Shown here: positions 1 through 6,643 of the stretch, piece by piece
Layout of the letters: each line of letters starts with the position of its first letter
Numbering within the stretch: the first letter of the stretch is position 1
Source: JAXGRD01 sp050946655
GTDB taxonomy: Bacteria; Bacillota; Clostridia; Peptostreptococcales; Anaerovoracaceae
Reading direction: 5' to 3'
Assembly: GCA_050946655.1 (NCBI GenBank)
Contig: JBMNVE010000016.1
Coordinates: forward strand, 1 to 35,139
Length of the DNA stretch: 35,139 nt
The notes under the pieces: model-generated
Databases searched by the model: none
Told to the model about the DNA's origin: nothing
Seen by the model: only the letters and a program-made list of their open reading frames with translations
Position numbers and translations under genes: made by a program

Positions 1-1231
1 TCTTTATTTTACTGCCTATCTCACCTTCTACGTGACCGCCGCCGGATGTACCGCCGGGCCCCCCGGGCATGATGGGAATATCCGGGATATCAGGGATATC
101 CGGCTCTTCAGGCTCATCAGGTTCTTCCGGCTCCTCAGGCTCCTCAGGCTCCTCAGGTTCTTCAGGCTCATTCCCCCCGGGGGTGCCCTTTAGGGAAACG
201 ACCCCGGGAACGGCAGACGTGGTTCCTCCGCCATACTCGGCTCTGGAATAGGAGAAGGTCAGTTCCGCATCCCCTTCACCTACGATTTCCACCTCATATT
301 CTCCGTTGCTTTTTTTCACCACAGAGGCCACGGAAGTATTATAGTCACCCAAAACGGTCCCGCTCAACACCTGATCCCGCAAGGACGCAAGGGCTGACGG
401 TGGGATGTAGGAATAGCTTGAGGGCAGTGAAACATAGAGTTTCAGGCTGTACCGACTCCCGATCTTATCCTCTTCCCCGCTGATCAGAGTTTTCTCTACC
501 GAAATGGTCGGCGATCCGGATAGCTGTACATTCACTTCTTTCACCCATTTATCGCTCTCCCGTACGTTGTGGGCTTCTGCCTCATTGGCCAGACCCAACT
601 GGCCGAAGATCAGCCGGTAACCATGGGCGTTAGGCAGTTCCCCCGGGCTGTAGGATGCATATCCGTTTCTAGCTGCTTCCATAGCATTTAGGCGACTGAA
701 CTCCGTGTTGCCCAGGGCCAAGATAGCGGGAACTGAATAGGCCCCGCTTGTGATCTCTTCTGTCACTTTGCTGTAATCTATGGTGGCAGCGGATGCGTAG
801 GGGTCTTCAATCAAACGAATAAAATTGGGAAAGGCATATCTTGTTCCCAGCAGCTTATCTGCAGGAAAGGTAGTGTAAGTTTCCGTATAGGAATCGGCGG
901 TTTTCATGTGGAAGAACTTCACCGACGCCAGGTCAATATTGGATTCACTCACAAGGGTCCGGAAGGGCACGCCCCAAGCATAACAGACCCGGAGAAAGTT
1001 CCCCGCATCTACACCGGTGTATATTTGCACCTCCGGGGTGCTCATGGATGCCATTTGGTCATAGCTGAAGGATGACACTTCATAATAGGGCCCACCATAA
1101 AACCCGGCTTTGATCACAAGGTCGTCAGAAGCGTCTGCCTCCATGGGAAACGCCCCATATGCAAGGCAGAACAAGAAAACGAAGCTGGCTATGAGAACTT
1201 TAGATATCTTTTTTCGAATTTTTTCTTCCAT
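1..1231 (-). CDS. exported protein with SUOX-like fold and Glu-Pro/Asp-Ile-Pro tail (3' part outside window)
   Basis: Reading from ATG at 1231 there are about 410 codons open to the window edge, so the C terminus is missing. The N terminus (MEEKIRKKISKVLIASFVFL) is basic then hydrophobic, a signal peptide with likely cleavage after ADA. The body ends in GYRLIFGQ followed by SDKWVKEVNV, the C-terminal signature of sulfite-oxidase/YedY-type molybdopterin-binding domains (GxPxRLI...KWVxxI) and shared with the upstream genes. No cysteine sits where the Mo ligand is expected; the one cysteine seen (RVCYAW) lies in a later helix. After a second beta-rich stretch comes a run of EPE units, then DIP units, then a Gly/Pro-rich segment, like a wall-spanning linker. 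It is the last visible gene of the minus-strand operon starting at 5086. The fold call is inference; the molecular role is unknown. Confidence 0.7.
   Translation of the reverse strand, partial: MEEKIRKKISKVLIASFVFLFCLAYGAFPMEADASDDLVIKAGFYGGPYYEVSSFSYDQMASMSTPEVQIYTGVDAGNFLRVCYAWGVPFRTLVSESNIDLASVKFFHMKTADSYTETYTTFPADKLLGTRYAFPNFIRLIEDPYASAATIDYSKVTEEITSGAYSVPAILALGNTEFSRLNAMEAARNGYASYSPGELPNAHGYRLIFGQLGLANEAEAHNVRESDKWVKEVNVQLSGSPTISVEKTLISGEEDKIGSRYSLKLYVSLPSSYSYIPPSALASLRDQVLSGTVLGDYNTSVASVVKKSNGEYEVEIVGEGDAELTFSYSRAEYGGGTTSAVPGVVSLKGTPGGNEPEEPEEPEEPEEPEEPDEPEEPDIPDIPDIPIMPGGPGGTSGGGHVEGEIGSKIK
74..172 (-). repeat. 9-bp tandem repeats coding Glu-Pro-Glu and Asp-Ile-Pro
   Basis: Tandem 9-bp units lie inside the leftmost gene: about eight GGCTCCTCA-type units (plus strand view) encode Pro-Glu-Glu steps, next to three GGGATATC-type units encoding Asp-Ile-Pro. 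The period is a multiple of three, so a gain or loss of units keeps the frame. Such acidic proline-rich tracts usually act as rigid spacers in surface proteins. Confidence 0.85.
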
Positions 1232-1361
1232 ACTTCTCCATTACTTTAAATTTTCAACAGAACAATATTCTCCAACCGCAAGTATATCTTGTATTTGTCG
1301 GCATTTCCGTCACCCTCGAAACATTTTTCGCTTTTTTTGTTGGTACGACAACTTTTTTCAA

Positions 1362-1868
1362 TCATTTACACTGAATCTTGACCAAATGCATGACACTCCT
1401 GTTGCCAAAGGTGTCCTCTGCGAAGATGCACCGAATAGGACCTGTGCCACCCTTGCTGTATTCCCCCAGAGGATTGCCATCCACCTCATAGGCCACCAGT
1501 ATCCTCCTTGCCTCTTTGCTCTTTGCTGCTGATGTATATCCATCTCCCGCAATAAGCAGGACGGTTTCATATTCTTTTTCGTTGATCCCGGCGGATTTCA
1601 GCAGGTGGGAAAGCCAAATGCCGGTGAACTCTCCTTTTACATTCTTTCCCGTTGCCGATTTCAAATCAACCCTTACCTTTGACTTATCCATTGCCATCAG
1701 GTCTTTCATGGAGTACCGGGCAATTTCCTTCTCTCCTTTAGTTACCGTCAGATAAGTTCCCCGGGATATATCCCTTTGATTGAGATAGGCGGTGATCCCC
1801 ACCACCACCACCAGGATCAGGGCAACCATCAGGAGAACTTTTTTTGAAATCTTCACTTTATTTTCCAT
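1362..1868 (-). CDS. membrane-anchored single-domain SUOX-fold protein
   Basis: This 168-residue protein starts at ATG 1868 (MENKVKISKK), preceded by GGGGAG; a longer reading from 1907 has no better site. Residues about 9-28 form one hydrophobic segment (signal anchor), so the rest is outside the membrane. The body has FTGIWLSHLLKSAGI, then LIAGDGYTSA, then GPIRCIFAED and MHLVKIQ. These match in order the GxxLxxLLxxAG, DGY and GPxRLI elements of the sulfite-oxidase/YedY molybdopterin-binding domain. No cysteine precedes the first helix, so a Mo-thiolate site is not apparent. Its start overlaps the stop of the S-component gene by 16 nt, which points to coupled expression. It is likely a binding rather than catalytic domain. 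Confidence 0.7.
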   Translation of the reverse strand: MENKVKISKKVLLMVALILVVVVGITAYLNQRDISRGTYLTVTKGEKEIARYSMKDLMAMDKSKVRVDLKSATGKNVKGEFTGIWLSHLLKSAGINEKEYETVLLIAGDGYTSAAKSKEARRILVAYEVDGNPLGEYSKGGTGPIRCIFAEDTFGNRSVMHLVKIQCK

Positions 1869-2440
1869 GGATTTCTCTCCCCCTGGGACTGCCCTCGGGG
1901 CATCCACCGGGTCGTTTCAAAGATCCGGATCACCTTGTGGGCTATCCAGCCTCCGGCCATCCCTGAAAGGGCACCTACAGCCAGGACCAAGACCAAGTAG
2001 ACTCCCGGGACCCGGAAGATCACCGCATTGACCGCCGCCACACCGGCAACATTGGCCGCCATTCCGCCCAAAACGCAGCAGGGCAGGCAGCATGCCCTGT
2101 GGCGGATCAGCAGCATGACCACCTCCACCGCAAGGCCCGGAGCCAAGTAGGTAAAGAGACTCAATATCCCGTGAGAGCCGATGATCCCCGTAAACATCAC
2201 CAACAGAGCCTGCACCAGGCTGATGATCAGTGCCGTTCCCGGCTTGCGGACGATGCCGTACCCGATGATCAGCCACATCATGTAAAGCCCCCCGGCCAGG
2301 GCGCCCTTGGGGATCATGAAGGGCCCTGCGATTATGGTGGCAAGAGGGGCAATTGCCTGCTTCAGGGCAAGGCCCAGGGTGGCAATCACCGTACAGATGA
2401 CCAATTCATAGAGGGTGAACCCCTCAAATAATTTCTTCAT
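1853..2440 (-). CDS. ECF transporter S component, YkoE-like
   Basis: About 195 residues, almost wholly hydrophobic, with five to six membrane segments. It resembles the YkoE family, the S component linked to thiamine-precursor (HMP) uptake in Bacillus: FMIPKGALAGGLYMMW, then GYGIVRKPGTALI, then GIIGSHGILSL and a late Gly-rich helix match the YkoE order. S components bind the small-molecule substrate and need the EcfA ATPases and EcfT, which are not in this window but could lie past the left edge. The ATG at 2440 follows GGGGGA at short spacing; a TTG at 2458 is possible but has no ribosome binding site. It sits between two SUOX-fold genes, so its substrate may be what those proteins capture. 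The exact subfamily is uncertain. Confidence 0.6.
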   Translation of the reverse strand: MKKLFEGFTLYELVICTVIATLGLALKQAIAPLATIIAGPFMIPKGALAGGLYMMWLIIGYGIVRKPGTALIISLVQALLVMFTGIIGSHGILSLFTYLAPGLAVEVVMLLIRHRACCLPCCVLGGMAANVAGVAAVNAVIFRVPGVYLVLVLAVGALSGMAGGWIAHKVIRIFETTRWMPRGQSQGERNPWKIK

Positions 2441-2454
2441 AGCTCCCCCGGCGG

Positions 2455-3039
2455 TCAATCATAAGTCACTTGGATGTACTGCATATAGGATGCCCAGCCC
2501 TGCATGTTGAAGTCCATGGTCGTCGCCGTATCGTAATCCTCCTGCCCGTGAACCATCTTAAAGGGAGATGGATATTTTTCACTTCCGTCGGCGGGGACCA
2601 GGGCAATCATAGGCGTGACGTTTTCCTTATCATCGGTTTCATTGTTGGGGAAGTAATACAGGTCATACAGCTCATCCACCCGGTATTCACGAGTGTACCC
2701 GTCGGCGCAGAACACCTTGATGCCGGCACCATCCGGCTTTAAGCCGGCGGCTTTCAACACCTTTTTCAGGTCTACCCCTTCATAGGTAAAAAACTGCCTG
2801 GCATTTTCCACGCTCTTATTTCTCCCGCTGTAGCTGTGGGTCTCCGTTCCCAGCTTTTTCAACTCTTCTTCTGTGAACTCCTTCTTTTCCCCATTTTCCC
2901 CTTCCACCGTCAAGGTGGTTGCCTGGGGGTCGATCTTATATTCCGGGAATTTACTCTTTTTGTCCTTATCGCCACCTTCACAGGCGACCATAGCCAGGAC
3001 CATGACCAGGCTGATCACCAGCACTAACAGTCTTTTCAC
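2455..3039 (-). CDS. lipoprotein with single SUOX-fold domain
   Basis: A 194-residue protein that begins with GTG at 3039, six nt after AAGGAGG. The leader MKRLLVLVISLVMVLAMVAC ends in a lipobox with Cys20, so it is a membrane-anchored lipoprotein. Residues about 85-100 (TYEGVDLKKVLKAAGL), then VFCADGYTREY and PFKMVHGQED follow the molybdopterin-binding domain order. The segment before the first helix (HSYSGRNKSVENARQFF) has no cysteine, so a canonical sulfite-oxidase active site is absent. Cys in VFCADGY lies elsewhere in the fold. It lies 19 nt downstream of the four-domain lipoprotein gene and is followed at once by the S component, in one operon. Possible role: extracellular capture of a pterin-like or other ligand (inference). 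Confidence 0.72.
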   Translation of the reverse strand: MKRLLVLVISLVMVLAMVACEGGDKDKKSKFPEYKIDPQATTLTVEGENGEKKEFTEEELKKLGTETHSYSGRNKSVENARQFFTYEGVDLKKVLKAAGLKPDGAGIKVFCADGYTREYRVDELYDLYYFPNNETDDKENVTPMIALVPADGSEKYPSPFKMVHGQEDYDTATTMDFNMQGWASYMQYIQVTYD

Positions 3040-3058
3040 CTTTTTCCTCCTTCTCCTC

Positions 3059-5086
3059 TCACTTTCCGATGATGATTTCCTCTACATCCTTCACCCATTT
3101 GGAATGTTGGTTTTCCACGATGAGGCGCAGAGGCCCGAACCCGTTTTCTCCGTTGAATCCCTTGGACTTTTCATTGGCCACCAAGGGAGCACCGTTGATG
3201 CTGTAGGCCAGGATCGCTTCTCTATGCTGACCCGGTTGATATTTACTGTCTATTCCCTTCCACACGTCTTCCACCGATAAGGTGGTGCGATATCCGTCAC
3301 CGCCTACAACGGTGATCTTGGTCGGCTTGTCCACGCCGGGCTTTAAGTTTTCCCGAATCAAATCCTTTAGTACGAGCCCCTGATATCCATCGATTCCACC
3401 CGCGGCTCCGAAGGAGTCCTTCACCTTATTCTCGGATTTCTCCAGATCCTCCAGCTTATATGTTTTCGTTTCTTTCGCCTGAGATCCGGAGATCTTCAGG
3501 GTCTCTTTCTGATATTTTGTATAAGGTTTTTCCGTATGGGTCCACAGTCCCTTTTCCACCCCTACGGTGATTTCCGTGATGCCTGTCACATTACCCAGCT
3601 TTATGGGTCCTCCGGCTGCAGGCGCTTTCCCGTTTTCCCGAGTCACCAAAAGGATGCTGTCTCTGCCGTCCTCCAGTTCTTTCTGGGTAAAGGTTTTCTG
3701 TCCGCTACCCTTTACCGTCACTATGCCGGCATCCACCGACAAGCCTGAGACATCCAACAACCCCTTGAGGGAGATTCCCGTTTCGTTCCCATTTGTGATG
3801 ATCAAGTCGTGGTATAGCTCCATCTCATTGATGGTCAGCACCTTCTCTTCCTTGATGCCATCGCCGGTAATGCGGATTTGATGGTTGCCATAGGGATTTT
3901 CCGCCAGTTCCCCCTCTCCGCTGAGGCGGATCTCAATATCCGTGATCACCTTGGCATCCGAGGTCTTTCGTTGACCCTTGACTTTGGGAAGAAGAGCGTA
4001 TACTCCGTCGCCGGAAGGCTTTCCGTTGACGCTGAATCCCAATGCCGGCTTTACCCCGGTGATGGTCAGTCCGTCTTTGACCGTAGTATATCCCTTGTAT
4101 TCTCCCTTTAGGTTCCGGAAGTACTCTATGGGGATCTCTTCTTCCTTTCCGTCTGAAAAGACAAGTTTTACCGTCCCTTCCCGAGAAGAAAACTCCATGG
4201 TGGCGGCCAGGAAGGCCCAGAGATTTGCCCCTTCATAGAAATCTTTTTTGCCGTAGTAGTTCCTCTCCTTTTGGGGAAAGGCTTCCAAGTCTTCATAGGA
4301 AACCGCCTTTTCCTCTGCCCGGTGGCCGTCCTTATGGATGACCCTGACTCGGAGGGCAGTTTTCTTTGCCTCTTCTCCCTGATGCTTGCCATACTCCACC
4401 GGCTGGCCTACAATGACCTTTCGTACCCACTTTGCGTTGTCCGGCGCATTGTATTCCCTGGCCTCTTTCTGTCCTGCAATGAGGCGGACCGGCCCTCCCA
4501 CATTTTGGGCATCTTCCACAAAGCCGTCTTTTTCTTTGACCTTATCGCCGGGCTTTTCTTCTCCTACAGGACCGGTGAGAGGAACACCATCGCTACCGAA
4601 GGCAAGAATCACCGGCACCCCCTCTTTCTGGGGCTTTTGATCGGACATGCTGCTATAGGTATTGTCGTTGCTTTCCTTGATTTCTTTCAGGGGAAGAACG
4701 CAAACATAGCCGTCGGCAGAGATGATCTGCACCTGAGTATTTTCATCAGCATCCTCAGGAAGGCCTGCCTTAAGCAGAAGCTCATACAAGCGGAGCCCGG
4801 TCATGTCGTGCCTGGAAAACTGGGCGCCTCTGGTGAGCATGCTGTAGGGACCTTCATATCCCAATTCCTTGTCCGACACCATTTCCTCCAGCTCCTTGAC
4901 GGAAAAGATTTTCTCTTCTCCCAAAGCGCTTCCCGAAAAGGTCACCGTACTAAAGAGATAATCTCCTGTTCCATAATTTTCATTTTCGTGGTAATTTATA
5001 TGCAGCGCCTTGCTGTTGATCCCGCAACCGACTCCAAGGACCAGCAGAAACAACAAAAGGGCTATGGTAATGGCTTTGTTCCTCAT
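3059..5086 (-). CDS. large lipoprotein with four tandem SUOX-like domains
   Basis: This 675-residue protein starts at ATG 5086 with the leader MRNKAITIALLLFLLVLGVG and lipobox Cys21. Four repeats can be read. Domain 1 (about 45-235): MTGLRLYELLLKAGL, SADGYVCVLP, GGPVRLIAGQ, AKWVRKVIV. Domain 2 (about 240-400): YEGANLWAFLAA, FSDGKEEEIP, PALGFSVNGKP. Domain 3 (about 405-525) is shortened: ETGISLKGLLDVSGL, AAGGPIKLG. Domain 4 (about 530-675): YQGLVLKDLIRENL, GGDGYRTTL, FGPLRLIVE, SKWVKDVEEI. Single sulfite-oxidase or YedY domains are normal; four in one chain is unusual. The cysteine that ligates molybdenum in those enzymes is missing from every repeat. It is the first gene of the minus-strand operon. 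A binding or scaffold role fits better than catalysis; this is inference. Confidence 0.75.
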   Translation of the reverse strand: MRNKAITIALLLFLLVLGVGCGINSKALHINYHENENYGTGDYLFSTVTFSGSALGEEKIFSVKELEEMVSDKELGYEGPYSMLTRGAQFSRHDMTGLRLYELLLKAGLPEDADENTQVQIISADGYVCVLPLKEIKESNDNTYSSMSDQKPQKEGVPVILAFGSDGVPLTGPVGEEKPGDKVKEKDGFVEDAQNVGGPVRLIAGQKEAREYNAPDNAKWVRKVIVGQPVEYGKHQGEEAKKTALRVRVIHKDGHRAEEKAVSYEDLEAFPQKERNYYGKKDFYEGANLWAFLAATMEFSSREGTVKLVFSDGKEEEIPIEYFRNLKGEYKGYTTVKDGLTITGVKPALGFSVNGKPSGDGVYALLPKVKGQRKTSDAKVITDIEIRLSGEGELAENPYGNHQIRITGDGIKEEKVLTINEMELYHDLIITNGNETGISLKGLLDVSGLSVDAGIVTVKGSGQKTFTQKELEDGRDSILLVTRENGKAPAAGGPIKLGNVTGITEITVGVEKGLWTHTEKPYTKYQKETLKISGSQAKETKTYKLEDLEKSENKVKDSFGAAGGIDGYQGLVLKDLIRENLKPGVDKPTKITVVGGDGYRTTLSVEDVWKGIDSKYQPGQHREAILAYSINGAPLVANEKSKGFNGENGFGPLRLIVENQHSKWVKDVEEIIIGK

Positions 5087-5121
5087 AGTTTTCTCCTTAT
5101 CGACCTAAACGCCTTTATCAG

Positions 5122-5164
5122 ACTAACACATTTTTTAGAGAGATCGTGTTGGCGCACTAACACG
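5122..5164. promoter_or_regulatory. operator-like repeats between divergent genes
   Basis: The 124-bp gap between the lipoprotein gene (start 5086, minus) and the NTPase gene (start 5211, plus) holds an 18-bp imperfect palindrome at 5146-5163, GTGTTGGCGCACTAACAC, in which all but two position pairs match. Its right half ACTAACAC (5156-5163) is repeated directly at 5122-5129, 34 bp away. The layout suits a dimeric repressor controlling both directions. No regulator gene is adjacent and I do not recognise the motif. Confidence 0.5.
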
Positions 5165-5210
5165 TCATGGAGCAGATGTTGTTTTGCAAACATTGTGAAA
5201 GGGAAATAAC

Positions 5211-5846
5211 ATGGCACAGCATCTATTTTTGGAGGGGCCCATCCGGGCCGGCAAATCCACCTTCCTTCGCAACCTTCTCCGGCCATATATGGACCGGGTG
5301 GGAGGCTTTACCAGTCAGCGACTCCTGGACGGTCAAGGCAACACTAAGGCTTTTCGCATCGGACCTGCCCGGGGAACGCCTCTCACCTCACCCTACTACA
5401 CCCCCGGAACGCCGGAATACATCAAGGCGGAAGATCAGGGTGGAGACGGTATATTTCGCATCAATCGAGATGACGGAAGTTTCGGGAAGTTCTCTCAGGT
5501 TTTTTCCCGGGAAGGGGTTCATTATCTGTCGGATACCCGGGGAAAGAAGCTTCTGCTTCTGGATGAGATCGGTGGGGTGGAAATGCAGGAGACCCGGTTT
5601 CGCCAAACCCTTTACCGGACCTTGGCAGGACCCATCCCCTGTATCGGTGTGATCAAACTGGAGGATAAGGCTGCCTTTATGACCAAGACCGTAGGCTATG
5701 AAAAAAGCATCGTCAGCTACAATCGGGAATTGCGAAGAAGGTTGACGGAAGAATATAACGGAAAAATCCTGCCCTTTCGGCGGGATGATGAAACGATGAC
5801 CCGGGAGGTGAAAGAATTCATATGTGGGATTTTTACGACAGACTGA
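5211..5846 (+). CDS. THEP1-family nucleoside-triphosphatase
   Basis: A 211-residue P-loop protein. Walker A is GPIRAGKST (residues 9-17) and Walker B is LLLLDEIGGVEM (about 116-127), the latter typical of the THEP1/NTPase_1 family, whose members have VLDEIGxME. The early GGFTSQR stretch also fits that family. These proteins hydrolyse NTPs in vitro; the cellular role is not settled. AAAGGGA precedes the ATG. The gene overlaps the DUF364 gene downstream by 25 nt, so the two are translated together, and it diverges from the SUOX-fold lipoprotein operon with a shared operator-like region. Context suggests a role in handling a cofactor or metal, but that is inference. Confidence 0.78.
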   Translation: MAQHLFLEGPIRAGKSTFLRNLLRPYMDRVGGFTSQRLLDGQGNTKAFRIGPARGTPLTSPYYTPGTPEYIKAEDQGGDGIFRINRDDGSFGKFSQVFSREGVHYLSDTRGKKLLLLDEIGGVEMQETRFRQTLYRTLAGPIPCIGVIKLEDKAAFMTKTVGYEKSIVSYNRELRRRLTEEYNGKILPFRRDDETMTREVKEFICGIFTTD

Positions 5847-6538
5847 TCGACTTGGTCCCAAAGGATTTGACCGTTGATCGCATCACGGTAGGAGATACTT
5901 GGTGCTTTGTTGCTGCAGATGATCTTCGGGGAATTGCCGTCACCGTCAATGAGCAAGAGCGACTTCTTCCCTCTTTCTCAAAGTATCATGGGGCTTCCCT
6001 GAAAGAAGTGGCCGCCCTTTGCAAGTCCTGGAACTTTGTAGAAGCCTCCGTAGGCACGGCGGCATTGAATGCCTACCTCAACACAAGGGATCGGCTAAAA
6101 GAGGTGGGGGCCGAGGAAACCGCCGGAGGGTTTCACGACTACAAAAAAATCGCCGCCGGAAAAAAAGTTGCCATCATCGGCCACTTCTTCCAACTGGAGC
6201 GATTTTTAACCCAATCCTCCGTCTATGTTTTAGAGCGAAGTCCGGAACCGGGAGACTATCCCGACCCGGCATGTGAATACCTCTTGCCGGAAATGGACTA
6301 CACCTTCATCACCGGCTCTTCCTTCATCAACAAAACCTTGCCCCGGCTTCTTCAGCTTTCCCGCCATCCCATTATTCTCGGGCCCAGCACCCCCATGTGT
6401 GATCTGCTTTTTTCCTACGGGGCCAAAGAGCTGAGCGGGCTTTCCCTTCACAAGACTTCACCGGAAGATGAGTTGTTTGCCGCGAGAGGAGGCGTCCGAA
6501 CCAGTGCCTTGGGGACACGCTACCGGCTAGTCCCGTGA
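5822..6538 (+). CDS. DUF4213/DUF364 putative heavy-metal chelation protein
   Basis: A 238-residue protein. The N-terminal part (ITVGDTWCFVAADD, then SVGTAALNAYLNT at about 75-88) matches the DUF4213 lead domain. From about residue 108 (KKVAIIGHF) a Rossmann-like DUF364 domain follows, with MDYTFITGSSFINKTLP and IILGPSTPMCDLLF. DUF364 proteins often lie beside genes for metal or molybdate/tungstate transport and are annotated as putative chelators; no reaction is established. The start at 5822 overlaps the NTPase gene and GGAGGTG lies 11 nt upstream. Length is normal for the family. The gene ends before a strong bidirectional terminator. Co-transcription with a THEP1-like NTPase suggests a small two-gene module serving the neighbouring exported proteins (inference). 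Confidence 0.75.
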   Translation: MWDFYDRLIDLVPKDLTVDRITVGDTWCFVAADDLRGIAVTVNEQERLLPSFSKYHGASLKEVAALCKSWNFVEASVGTAALNAYLNTRDRLKEVGAEETAGGFHDYKKIAAGKKVAIIGHFFQLERFLTQSSVYVLERSPEPGDYPDPACEYLLPEMDYTFITGSSFINKTLPRLLQLSRHPIILGPSTPMCDLLFSYGAKELSGLSLHKTSPEDELFAARGGVRTSALGTRYRLVP

Positions 6539-6583
6539 TTTTACCCCTGAAAGGTTATGTGGTACGGCTCCCCTGAATTTCCC

Positions 6584-6639
6584 ATCAAACATAAGCATAC
6601 CCCCTCCTTCGGGATGAAGAAAGGGGGTATTTGTTTGAT
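6584..6639. terminator. bidirectional terminator between convergent genes
   Basis: A two-part stem: ATCAAACA (6584-6591) pairs with TGTTTGAT (6632-6639), and ATACCCCCT (6597-6605) pairs with AGGGGGTAT (6622-6630), with a small CTTC/GAAG hairpin at the tip. It lies between the plus-strand DUF364 gene and the minus-strand zinc-ribbon gene and can serve both. Confidence 0.85.
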
Positions 6640-6643
6640 TTAG

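Noticed and set aside
74..172. CRISPR array
   Set aside because: The repeats are 9 bp, directly adjacent with no spacers, and encode protein.
69..251. Plus-strand open frame of Gly-Ser repeats
   Set aside because: It is the complement of the Glu-Pro/Asp-Ile-Pro tract of the minus-strand gene and has no ribosome binding site.
4271..5209. Long (312-codon) plus-strand open frame
   Set aside because: It lies antisense to the four-domain lipoprotein gene, has no recognisable motif and no Shine-Dalgarno; the minus-strand gene has a lipobox and repeat domains.
5172..5210. Rex-like site TTGTGA before the NTPase gene
   Set aside because: Only one half site (TTGTGAAA) is present, with no matching TCACAA partner.
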